64,000 nt of DNA from Phyllobacterium myrsinacearum (GTDB lineage Bacteria; Pseudomonadota; Alphaproteobacteria; Rhizobiales; Rhizobiaceae): NCBI RefSeq assembly GCF_002980555.1, contig NZ_PVBT01000003.1, positions 248,001-312,000 on the forward strand. The letters run 5' to 3'. Below are positions 9,817 to 17,789 of this stretch, in pieces (position 1 is the stretch's first letter; every line of letters begins with the position of its first letter). Position numbers and translations under genes: made by a program. The notes beneath the pieces are model-generated. The model made no database searches, was not told where the DNA came from, and worked only from the letters and a program-made list of their open reading frames with translations.

Positions 9817-11328
9817 TCACTGCAACTCCGGGGAAAGAAGGTCCATCTTTTTACACCATTCACGCACAGGCGCCAGCGACGGGTGTTCGAGTGCGTGGGC
9901 CAAATAGGCCTGGATGCGCGGAAGGTGCTTGAGATAATAGGGCTTGCCATCCCGCTCATCCAGCCGCACGAAGATGCCCAGAATCTTGGCGTTGCGCTGC
10001 GCCGCCATGATTGAAAAAGCTTCCAGAAAGGCGCTTTCATTGAAAGAACTGTCGCGGGACCGCCGTTCCTCGATATAGGCGGCAAGCAGGTATTTCTGGA
10101 GCTTGCGCTCGATCGTTACCCGCGCATCGAGCACCAGAGACGCCACGTCATAGGCGGATGGTCCAATCATCGCATCCTGAAAATCAAGGAGCCCAACACG
10201 ATCTATACCGCTTGCTTCGCTGCGCCACAAAATATTGGGGGAATGAAAATCGCGCTGAACGAGACTTTTTTCCGAGGAATTAAGTCGACTAAATACATTA
10301 TCCCAAGCATCGATATAGGCCGCCTTCTCTCCGGGTGACAGCCGGAGACCCGCCATTCGCGGAACATACCAGTCGGACAGAAGTTCCACTTCAATCATCA
10401 TGGCGTCGCGGTCGAAATCATGGATATGATGGATATAGCCCTTGGCAACCTCGACGTCACGCGCCCAGGAGCGTTCATGCATCCGCGCCAACAGCCGCAC
10501 GGAGGCTTCGTAACGCTCGATGATGGGGGCGCCATCGGCATCGAGTATGCCTTCATTTCCAAGATTCTCGAGCAACAGGAAGCCGTTGTCGAGATCATCG
10601 GACATTATCTGCGGAACGTAGAAACCATTGGACCGCAAGAGATGGTTGACCGCCACAAACGCCGTGACCGACTGGGAAAGATGGGCGATCTGCATATAGG
10701 TCTTGCCGTCACGCAGGATTGGTCCGCCGGGATTATAGGGCGAGTTCATCAGGATCAGCGGACGTTCACAGCCAGTATCGATCGTCTCGTAGCCGCGTGC
10801 GGAGGCATCGCCGAGCAGATAGCGGCGGTCCGCGTCGGCATATCCTGCCCGGCCAAGGAATGTGCGTATGGCGAGCGAACGCTGCAGCCGTGCAAGGGCG
10901 GCGTCTTCCCCGTCAATCTCGACCGTGCGGCCGCTGCCATCATGGAGCAGATTGATGCGGAGCGCCGGCTTGGCGAGGGTATCGTCGGCCCGCTCCGGCC
11001 ACTCCACCAGAACGGCGCCGTCCTCCAGTGCATCGTCCAGCCCAAGCTCGTCGACTTCTTCGCCGGATGAGAGCCGGTACAAATCCACGTGACTGATCGG
11101 CAAACGCAGTTCGGGATAAGATTGCACGATCGTGAAGGTGGGGCTTGGAACCTCATAGGCGCTGTCATTGGCAATGGTGCGGATCAGTCCGCGCGCCAGT
11201 GTCGACTTGCCAGCCCCCAGATCACCCGACAGCGTGACAAGGTCGCCCTTGACCAGCGCGAGCCCGATGTCCTGACCGAGCCGTTCCGTGTCTTCCGCCG
11301 TTGCAAGCTGGAGTGTCAGAGCCGTCAT
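9817..11328 (-). CDS. Fusion of TsaE (tRNA t6A ATPase) and AmgK-like sugar kinase
   Basis: One reading frame of 503 residues joins two functions. Residues 1 to about 150 are TsaE, the ATPase that works with TsaB/TsaD in making threonylcarbamoyl-adenosine 37 of tRNA; Walker A is GDLGAGKST at about 35-43, then the SPTFTIVQSY and HVDLYRL segments. Residues from about 165 are an aminoglycoside-phosphotransferase-fold kinase with the catalytic RDFHSPN (about 359-366) and the DFQDA metal site. Next to murU this kinase is most likely AmgK (MurNAc/GlcNAc 1-kinase). I prefer the ATG at 11328, which has AAGG upstream, over a start at 11349 that overlaps divL. Such fusions are known in alphaproteobacteria. 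Confidence 0.88.
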   Translation of the reverse strand: MTALTLQLATAEDTERLGQDIGLALVKGDLVTLSGDLGAGKSTLARGLIRTIANDSAYEVPSPTFTIVQSYPELRLPISHVDLYRLSSGEEVDELGLDDALEDGAVLVEWPERADDTLAKPALRINLLHDGSGRTVEIDGEDAALARLQRSLAIRTFLGRAGYADADRRYLLGDASARGYETIDTGCERPLILMNSPYNPGGPILRDGKTYMQIAHLSQSVTAFVAVNHLLRSNGFYVPQIMSDDLDNGFLLLENLGNEGILDADGAPIIERYEASVRLLARMHERSWARDVEVAKGYIHHIHDFDRDAMMIEVELLSDWYVPRMAGLRLSPGEKAAYIDAWDNVFSRLNSSEKSLVQRDFHSPNILWRSEASGIDRVGLLDFQDAMIGPSAYDVASLVLDARVTIERKLQKYLLAAYIEERRSRDSSFNESAFLEAFSIMAAQRNAKILGIFVRLDERDGKPYYLKHLPRIQAYLAHALEHPSLAPVREWCKKMDLLSPELQ

Positions 11329-11335
11329 GGGCGCC

Positions 11336-13867
11336 TTATTCAGCAGCAATGCTGAAGGAGCGTGCTTCCAGCGGGAACCGGCAGGTCACGAGCGTGCCCC
11401 TGCCCGCGGCACTGCTGATATCGACCTTGCCGCCATGCAGCTCCACAAAGCCCTTGACGATGGACAGGCCAAGACCGGCGCCGCGCTTGCGGCCGCCATT
11501 CGGATAGGGCTGAAACCGCTTGAAAATGCTGTCGAGCACATAATCCGGCATGCCTGGCCCATTATCCTGAACGCTGAAAACCATCTCATTGTGTTCCCGC
11601 CCGCAGGTCAGCGTGATCGTGCTGCCTTCGGGCGCATAGTTGGCGGCATTGCTGAGAAGATTGGCAAGCACCTGCTTGACCCGGCTGGCATCGGCACGGA
11701 AGGAGCCCGCGCCGGATGCGATGCGGGTATCGAGCAGGATGTTATGCTCCCTGAGGCGTTCGGCCACTTTTTCAGAGGCGGTGGCGACGGCATCGGCGAC
11801 GGAGACGTCACTGATATCCAGCTCCATGATACCGGCATCGACCGTGGCAAGATCGAGAATATCGTTGACGATGGTCAGCAGCACCGAGGACGACGTGCCG
11901 ATATGGTCGAGATAATCGCGCTGACGCTCGTTGAGCGGGCCGGTCATCGGCGTCTGCAGCAGTTCGGTAAAGCCCATGATGTTGGTCAGCGGCGAGCGCA
12001 GCTCGTAGGAGACATGCTGGACGAAATCGTTCTTCAGTTCGTCCGTGCGCTCCAGCGCCTCGTTCTTTTCCTTCAGCGCCCGTTCGACCCGCACGGAATC
12101 CGTTACATCAACGAAGGTCAGCATGGTCTGGCCGCTCGGCAGCGGGGCAGAGGCAAAATAGAGGATTTTCCCGGTTGTCAACTCGACATGCCCCGACAGG
12201 GACTCCCGCTTGTCATCAAAACCCGTGACTGTTGTGACAAAGCTTTCCCATTGCGTCGCATCGGAAACCGGTTCGCACAGGCGGCGGATCGCCGAGATAT
12301 GCATGCCTTCGGCGATCTGCTCGGCCTTCAGCGACCAAAGCGATGCAAAGGCGGGGTTGGACAGGCGAATCTTGCCGTCGGAACCGAACACCGCCACACC
12401 TTCGGCCAGATGGTCCAGTGTCTGCCCCTGTACCTTAATCAGCGTGTTGTAGCGGCTTTCCAGCTGCAGCTTTTCGGTCAGGTTCTCGAAAACCCAGGTG
12501 ACGCCGCCCTTGGGCTGCGGATTGACGATGACGCGCAAGGTCCGGCCGTCGGTCAGATGCCACAGATGCTCCTGCGATTCGACCGAATGATAGGCCGAAA
12601 GCATGGAGTCCTTCCAGCGGCGCCAATCCGGCTGTTCCGGCAATGTGCCGTCGCTGCGGAAGCGGTCGAGCAGCATCGCATTGTCAGGCCGGCTCTCCAG
12701 CAGGGAGGTTTCCAGCCCCCACAGCTTGGCAAATGCCTGATTGAAGAATTGCAGCTTCCTGTTCGCATCGAACATGGCGACCGCCGAATTCAGCTGGTCG
12801 AGCGTGTCCGAGTGATTGAGGACGGTGCGCTTGAATTCCTCGCGCACCAGTTCAATGTCGCTGACATCATTGGCCAGACCGGCAGAACCGGCGCTGCTCG
12901 CAACATCCGTGACCCGGAACACATGACGATCGCCGCCGACCACCGTCGACAGCTCGTCTTGGAAAGACCGGCTTGCCGCCTTCTCGCGTTCGATGCGCTC
13001 GCGTGCCTGCACCCCGAACAGTTCGCGTGTCTCGGCCACGGCAACATGCACGTCACTGACATCAACCGCCTTGGCATAGGCCATGTTGACCCAATTGAGC
13101 TTGCCGCTCCTGTCGCGGCTCCATGCCGGCATTTCCAACTGCTCCAGCAGGCCGCGCAAGGTGGTCAGGGCTTCGTTGAGTTGATAGTTTTCCGTCTTGA
13201 GCAGCGCCTGGGCGGCACGCGTCTCGCCGAGACTGATAAAGCGGACAATGGCATAGCTGCCGGAGGTGCGGCCCTGGATCTCCAATGGCGTTCCCTTCGA
13301 TGTCTCGACAACGATATCGAAGGGACGGGCCTTGCCGCGCAGGGCTTCGACGGAGCGATCCAAGAGGGTTGCCGAATCAATACGCAGCCAGCGGCCAAAA
13401 GCCAGGAACAGCGACCGGTCTTCGGGAACTCCGATTTCCTGCGGCAGACTGCCGACAAGATTGGGCGTCGCGGAATTGCCTTCCCACACAACCACCCGTT
13501 GATCCTTCAGATTGAGCAGCGCTTCGCCGCGCTGAACCGCGACATTGAGATCGGCGACCTTGTCGCGCAGCTGGCGATTCTCGCCAGCGATGCGGCTGCG
13601 CTCGCGGATCAGCCAGCCGGCCGACAACAGGGCCGCGCCCATCGCGCCGAGGAACATGGCAAACTGGATGACTTCGAACGTGCCGAATGCAACCCCGAAT
13701 GGCGTGTTGATCTTGCCAAGGAGATCGTCGGCATGGGCAGCAGGAGACATGGCGCCAAGGATAGAAACAGTCGAGCCGGCTCCCGCCAGCACAGTCCGCA
13801 GTTTCTTCAGCACCCGCTTTCCGCGTGTTGCCTCTTTCCCGCGAACATCCCCATCAGCAATCTTCAT
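11336..13867 (-). CDS. divL: DivL-type cell-cycle sensor kinase (tyrosine in the H-box)
   Basis: An 843-residue membrane sensor kinase with an N-terminal hydrophobic segment (about residues 62-86), PAS-like sensor regions to about residue 590, a dimerisation helix and a histidine-kinase ATPase domain. The H-box reads FVQHVSYELRSPL: the phosphorylatable histidine of the usual SHELRTPL is tyrosine 621 (codon 12005-12007, TAC). This is the hallmark of DivL, which in Caulobacter binds DivK and controls CckA and so the CtrA phosphorelay. The ATPase N-box (LLSNAANY), DNGPGMP and GAGLGLSI motifs are intact. It heads the leftward operon. Family placement is from this residue and the domain layout. 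Confidence 0.9.
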   Translation of the reverse strand: MKIADGDVRGKEATRGKRVLKKLRTVLAGAGSTVSILGAMSPAAHADDLLGKINTPFGVAFGTFEVIQFAMFLGAMGAALLSAGWLIRERSRIAGENRQLRDKVADLNVAVQRGEALLNLKDQRVVVWEGNSATPNLVGSLPQEIGVPEDRSLFLAFGRWLRIDSATLLDRSVEALRGKARPFDIVVETSKGTPLEIQGRTSGSYAIVRFISLGETRAAQALLKTENYQLNEALTTLRGLLEQLEMPAWSRDRSGKLNWVNMAYAKAVDVSDVHVAVAETRELFGVQARERIEREKAASRSFQDELSTVVGGDRHVFRVTDVASSAGSAGLANDVSDIELVREEFKRTVLNHSDTLDQLNSAVAMFDANRKLQFFNQAFAKLWGLETSLLESRPDNAMLLDRFRSDGTLPEQPDWRRWKDSMLSAYHSVESQEHLWHLTDGRTLRVIVNPQPKGGVTWVFENLTEKLQLESRYNTLIKVQGQTLDHLAEGVAVFGSDGKIRLSNPAFASLWSLKAEQIAEGMHISAIRRLCEPVSDATQWESFVTTVTGFDDKRESLSGHVELTTGKILYFASAPLPSGQTMLTFVDVTDSVRVERALKEKNEALERTDELKNDFVQHVSYELRSPLTNIMGFTELLQTPMTGPLNERQRDYLDHIGTSSSVLLTIVNDILDLATVDAGIMELDISDVSVADAVATASEKVAERLREHNILLDTRIASGAGSFRADASRVKQVLANLLSNAANYAPEGSTITLTCGREHNEMVFSVQDNGPGMPDYVLDSIFKRFQPYPNGGRKRGAGLGLSIVKGFVELHGGKVDISSAAGRGTLVTCRFPLEARSFSIAAE

Positions 13868-14008
13868 ATCAACCGTCGTCGCCCCATTCTGACAGATATC
13901 TCATGTTCCAACCCATCTGATTGATCCAACCATTTGGCCCATCTGGAAGAAAGCTATCCCGAATCACTACAATAAACCCTTGGCGAATCGACGGGAAGAA
14001 CTCCGCGC

Positions 14009-14046
14009 AAAAAAGAAAGCCGAAGAATTTGTCAATCCTTCGGCTT
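14009..14046 (-). terminator. Rho-independent terminator of ahcY
   Basis: The stem AAGCCGAAG / CTTCGGCTT (14017-14025 with 14038-14046, perfect 9 bp) lies 28 bases beyond the ahcY stop. On the minus strand it is followed by TCTTTTTTTG, a good uridine tail. Confidence 0.9.
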
Positions 14047-14074
14047 CCATATGTTGTGTGTATTGGTTAACAGA

Positions 14075-15475
14075 TTAATATCTGTAGTGGTCCGACTTGA
14101 AAGGACCATTCGGCGTGACACCGATATAGGCAGCCTGTTCGTCCGAAAGGGTCGTCAATTTCGCACCAAGCTTGTCGAGATGCAGGCGTGCGACCTTTTC
14201 ATCGAGGTGTTTCGGCAGAACGTAGACCTCATTCTTGTACTGCTCACCGCGGCTGTAGAGCTCGATCTGAGCCAGAACCTGGTTGGTGAAGGAAGCGGAC
14301 ATGACGAAGCTCGGATGTCCCGTTGCGTTGCCCAGATTGAGCAGACGGCCTTCGGAGAGAAGCAGCATGCGCTTGCCATCCGGGAACGAAATCATGTCGA
14401 CCTGCGGCTTGATGTTGTTCCACTTGAGATTGCGCAGTGCCGAGACCTGGATCTCGTTGTCGAAGTGACCGATATTGCCGACGATCACCATGTCCTTCAT
14501 CTTGCGCATGTCATCGAGCTTGATGACATCCTTGTTGCCGGTTGTGGTGATGATGATGTCAGCGGTCGGTGCGGCATCTTCAAGCGTCACCACTTCGAAA
14601 CCGTCCATGGCGGCCTGCAATGCGCAGATCGGATCAACTTCCGTGACCTTGACGCGTGCACCGGCACCGAGGAGCGATTGGGCGGAACCCTTGCCCACGT
14701 CACCATAGCCGCAAACCACGGCAACTTTGCCGGCCATCATGACGTCGGTGGCGCGGCGGATACCATCCACCAGCGATTCCTTGCAGCCGTACTTGTTGTC
14801 GAACTTCGACTTGGTGACGCTGTCGTTGACGTTGATTGCCGGGAAAGGCAGGAGGCCCTTCTTCTGCAACTGATAAAGACGGTTCACGCCGGTTGTCGTT
14901 TCTTCCGTAACACCCTTGATCGCATCGCGCTGTTTGGTGAAGAAGCCAGGCGTTTCCTTCATGCGCTTCTTGATCTGGGCAAAGAGAATTTCTTCTTCTT
15001 CGCTGCCCGGATTGGACAGAACGTCTTCACCAGCTTCAGCACGCGCACCGATCAGGATGTACATCGTGGCATCGCCGCCATCATCGAGGATCATGTTGGA
15101 CGGCTGGCCATCCGGCCACTGGAAAATCTTGTCGGTGTAGGTCCAGTATTCTTCCAGCGTTTCGCCCTTGACGGCGAAAACCGGGGTTCCGGTGGCTGCG
15201 ATCGCTGCCGCCGCGTGATCCTGCGTCGAGAAGATATTGCACGATGCCCAGCGCACGGTCGCACCCAAGGCCTGCAGCGTTTCGATCAGGACCGCGGTCT
15301 GGATCGTCATGTGAAGCGAACCGGTGATGCGTGCGCCCTTGAGCGGCTTGGACGCGCCAAACTCTTCACGGCTGGCCATCAGGCCCGGCATTTCCGTTTC
15401 GGCGATTTCAATTTCCTTGCGGCCCCATGCGGCCAGCTCAAGGTCCTTGACTATAAAATCCTGCTTATCGGCCAT
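14075..15475 (-). CDS. ahcY: Adenosylhomocysteinase
   Basis: Cytoplasmic NAD-dependent hydrolase that splits S-adenosylhomocysteine into adenosine and homocysteine, keeping methylation reactions running. The 466-residue protein shows the NAD-binding [16 protein letters not shown], the catalytic-region [12 protein letters not shown] and the C-terminal FKSDHYRY typical of bacterial and eukaryotic SAHases. Length is usual for proteobacteria. It is the last gene of the chvI-side leftward cluster but is separated from the racemase-like gene by 142 bases with its own probable operator (15576-15591), and it ends at a clear terminator. Confidence 0.97.
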   Translation of the reverse strand: MADKQDFIVKDLELAAWGRKEIEIAETEMPGLMASREEFGASKPLKGARITGSLHMTIQTAVLIETLQALGATVRWASCNIFSTQDHAAAAIAATGTPVFAVKGETLEEYWTYTDKIFQWPDGQPSNMILDDGGDATMYILIGARAEAGEDVLSNPGSEEEEILFAQIKKRMKETPGFFTKQRDAIKGVTEETTTGVNRLYQLQKKGLLPFPAINVNDSVTKSKFDNKYGCKESLVDGIRRATDVMMAGKVAVVCGYGDVGKGSAQSLLGAGARVKVTEVDPICALQAAMDGFEVVTLEDAAPTADIIITTTGNKDVIKLDDMRKMKDMVIVGNIGHFDNEIQVSALRNLKWNNIKPQVDMISFPDGKRMLLLSEGRLLNLGNATGHPSFVMSASFTNQVLAQIELYSRGEQYKNEVYVLPKHLDEKVARLHLDKLGAKLTTLSDEQAAYIGVTPNGPFKSDHYRY

Positions 15476-15575
15476 CTGTTGTCAGCTCCGTCTTTGTTTT
15501 TCGATCCAGCCGCCATTCCGAGGCGACCGGAGGTTGCTGTTGACTATCAGATAAGGCGGGAACGCACAATGGGAT

Positions 15576-15591
15576 ATAAAGAAATCCTTAT
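15576..15591. promoter_or_regulatory. Palindromic candidate operator upstream of ahcY
   Basis: ATAAAGAAATCCTTAT is a 16-bp near-palindrome (form ATAARGAWWTCYTTAT) about 100 bases upstream of the ahcY ATG. SAH-cycle genes are often controlled by ArsR-family repressors binding AT-rich palindromes, so a SahR-like operator is a reasonable guess. The regulator is not in the window. Confidence 0.45.
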
Positions 15592-15617
15592 GCGTGCATA
15601 TCCGAGGGATGATTGTT

Positions 15618-16415
15618 TTATTGAAATGGCAGAGAGACAAGGCTGACGGGCAGGACGATCCGCAGTTTTGCCAGCATCGCCCGGAAAGCATCCAGCGTAT
15701 AGTCGGTGTTTTCGGTGGCAATGGCGACGGTGGTGCCGCTGCCTTGCGTCCCCGCACCGATGGTCTGCACGATCGCCTCGGCCGGATCCAGAAACCGGCA
15801 GGACGGACGGCTGCTCTCAAAATAAGAGCGGAGCCACGGTAAGTGCGTACTCGACAGGGTGAGCACGTCGATATCCGGGTGGCTGCGAAAAACCGCGCTG
15901 AGAAATTCATCGACCTTTTGCCGGGTCGCGGCGGGATTGAAGAGAAAGTCGCCATTCTCGACAAGGTCGACCATGGGCGAAGCATTGATCAGAGCCACGG
16001 CATCTGGATCGCTGGTGTGGCTGCCGACGAACTGCCGCAGCTGCGGGCTCCCCGTCATCGACTGCACGCCCATGATGCCGACCTTGCCGGTTTGCGTCGT
16101 TGCCAGGGCTTCCGCCAGCGGCGGCACAACCCCAAAGAGGGGCACATTCACCATGGATTTCAGGTCATCCATCACGGTGATCGACGGCACGTTCGACGCG
16201 ACGACGATGGCCGAGGGGTCATGCGCCATCAGAAACCGGATCGTCCGGTCCATGACGGCCAGCAATTCGCTGCGCGGCTTTTTTCCGTAGGGAAAGCTGG
16301 CGCGATCGGCGAAGTAGAGGATATCCTGCCTGGGAAGCCGCTGCCGGAGCAGATCGACAATGGCGTAACTGCCGATCCCCGCGTCAAAGACAGCAATCGG
16401 ACTAACGAGCGTCAC
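15618..16415 (-). CDS. Glutamate racemase-like protein lacking both catalytic cysteines
   Basis: The protein follows the MurI fold: FDAGIG at the N-terminus (usual DSGVGG), SFPYGKKP (usual FPYG.K) and SSTHLPWL near the C-terminus (usual GCTHYPLL). In active MurI the two acid-base cysteines lie in ACNT and GCTH; here these read ASNV (Ser74) and SSTH (Ser189), numbering from the GTG at 16415. It is therefore probably not a normal glutamate racemase. I choose GTG 16415, two bases after the HPr stop, over a TTG at 16445 inside the HPr gene. It is the last gene of the HPr/EIIA group. Function is unknown; a regulatory or divergent enzyme role is inference. Confidence 0.75.
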   Translation of the reverse strand: MTLVSPIAVFDAGIGSYAIVDLLRQRLPRQDILYFADRASFPYGKKPRSELLAVMDRTIRFLMAHDPSAIVVASNVPSITVMDDLKSMVNVPLFGVVPPLAEALATTQTGKVGIMGVQSMTGSPQLRQFVGSHTSDPDAVALINASPMVDLVENGDFLFNPAATRQKVDEFLSAVFRSHPDIDVLTLSSTHLPWLRSYFESSRPSCRFLDPAEAIVQTIGAGTQGSGTTVAIATENTDYTLDAFRAMLAKLRIVLPVSLVSLPFQ

Positions 16416-16416
16416 A

Positions 16417-16731
16417 TCAGGCTTCTTCGCCGAACTTGTCGGCAATGAGTGCCCCGAGAGCCATCATCACATCGCTGGCCTGGCGGCCCGATGCGCTGAC
16501 CTTGATGCAGCAGCCGGGCGAAGCGGCAAGCATCATCAATCCCATGATGGAGGTTCCACCCACGGTCATGCCGTCCTTCTCGACGCGCACATGCGCATCG
16601 TACCCATCGACGAGCTGAACGAATTTGGCCGAGGCACGCGCATGCAGCCCTCGCCGGTTGATGATCTCGAAAGATGCAACCAGCGCATTGTCCGGATCAA
16701 ACGTGCCGGTCGTTTCTCCTGTCAGGCGCAT
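16417..16731 (-). CDS. HPr-family phosphocarrier protein
   Basis: A 104-residue HPr with the phosphorylated histidine in RRGLHARASAKF (His30) and the second signature GGTSIMGLMMLAA, where the regulatory serine is expected. It carries phosphate from PTS enzyme I to EIIA; in alphaproteobacteria this chain is regulatory rather than sugar-importing. The N-terminus is about 15 residues longer than in E. coli HPr. It follows the EIIA gene by 13 bases and lies near a short HprK, the kinase that phosphorylates HPr on serine. No enzyme I or sugar permease gene is present nearby, consistent with a regulatory PTS. Confidence 0.93.
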   Translation of the reverse strand: MRLTGETTGTFDPDNALVASFEIINRRGLHARASAKFVQLVDGYDAHVRVEKDGMTVGGTSIMGLMMLAASPGCCIKVSASGRQASDVMMALGALIADKFGEEA

Positions 16732-16744
16732 GCGTGTTCAACCT

Positions 16745-17146
16745 CTATTTGGCTGTCAGCACCTGACTGGCCACATTGATGTATTTGCGTCCGGCATCCT
16801 GCCCTTCGCGCAGCGACGCCGCCATGTCATTGGTGACGCGTACACTCGACAGCTTGATCAGCATGGGCAGATTGACGCCGGCGATAACCTCGATCCGTCC
16901 GGATTCCATCACTGAAATGGCCAGATTGGAAGGAGTACCGCCAAACATATCTGTCAAAATGATGACGCCATTGCCGCTATCGGCACGCGCCACCGCATCG
17001 ACAATGTCGCGCCTGCGTTGCTCCATATCATCATCGGCACCGATTGAGACGGTTTCCAAATATTCCTGCTGACCGACCACATGCTCAACGGCATGATGAA
17101 ATTCCTCGGCCAGTCTTCCGTGCGTCACAAGCACGAGTCCGATCAT
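16745..17146 (-). CDS. PTS system mannose-family EIIA component
   Basis: A 133-residue EIIA of the mannose type. The N-terminus MIGLVLVTHGRLAEE carries the phospho-accepting histidine (His9), and TDMFGGTPSNLA is the second family motif. I place the start at ATG 17146, which has AGGAGC a suitable distance upstream, rather than the longer frame to 17176. No EIIB/IIC/IID partners are present, so it is likely a regulatory phosphate acceptor working with the adjacent HPr. Part of the conserved chvI-chvG-hprK-EIIA-HPr order of Rhizobiales, where it is thought to link carbon state to the ChvG/ChvI system. Confidence 0.93.
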   Translation of the reverse strand: MIGLVLVTHGRLAEEFHHAVEHVVGQQEYLETVSIGADDDMEQRRRDIVDAVARADSGNGVIILTDMFGGTPSNLAISVMESGRIEVIAGVNLPMLIKLSSVRVTNDMAASLREGQDAGRKYINVASQVLTAK

Positions 17147-17330
17147 TCTGAAACTGCTCCTGTTGCGCCAGCCCATTGGGTTTAGGCTTTTTTCTGCGCA
17201 TTGAATGCCCCACTTGGCAGGTGTCGCATTTTGGCAGGACGAATCGCGAAGGCAAGCGGAAAAATGACTTGTGCGTGACTGTCAGTCATTTTATCGCAGG
17301 CCGTCGAAGCAACTTGTTGAACTACAACAA

Positions 17331-17789
17331 TTATTTTTTCCATACCGGTAGAAATAGCCGGGCTTCGATGGCGCGGCAGGCACCCTCTATCTCCCATTTT
17401 GGCAGAATTAGATGCCCGATTGCGACGCCCTGCAGATGCGTTACTGCATCTTCACCAAACCGAACCGATTGGTTCGGTTCGACCAGATCAACCAGGAGAT
17501 GGAGAATGGCGCTTTTTTCGAAATCCACCCGATGCAATCCGGAACCGCGCACCTCCAGTCCGCTCTGCAAAGTGCCGGGAGCCGTGCAGAGCAGACGCGC
17601 CGACATCTCCCGAACCGCGCATTGGTCATCGCTGACCAAGGCGGCAAATACGCCTCCATAAGACGCGCGATCCATCAGCGCCCGCACGACAGAGGATTTT
17701 CCCGAACCGGAAGCGCCACGGACGAGGACACCGTACTCACCCACGAGCGCGGCACTGCCATGGATCAATTCGCCTTCTTCGTCCCGCAT
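17331..17789 (-). CDS. hprK: Short HPr kinase/phosphorylase
   Basis: A 152-residue alphaproteobacterial HprK, about half the length of the Bacillus enzyme: it keeps only the catalytic C-terminal domain. The P-loop GASGSGKSS is at about residues 25-33 and the LVSDDQ segment follows. It phosphorylates HPr on serine (or removes it), tying the PTS to metabolism. Its ATG at 17789 shares one base with the chvG stop (TGATG), so translation is coupled to the sensor kinase. A 184-base gap then separates it from EIIA. Confidence 0.92.
   Translation of the reverse strand: MRDEEGELIHGSAALVGEYGVLVRGASGSGKSSVVRALMDRASYGGVFAALVSDDQCAVREMSARLLCTAPGTLQSGLEVRGSGLHRVDFEKSAILHLLVDLVEPNQSVRFGEDAVTHLQGVAIGHLILPKWEIEGACRAIEARLFLPVWKK

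Noticed and set aside
11288-13924. An 878-codon plus-strand frame opposite divL
   Set aside because: Antisense shadow of divL; no domains, no ribosome site, composition typical of a reverse-strand artefact.
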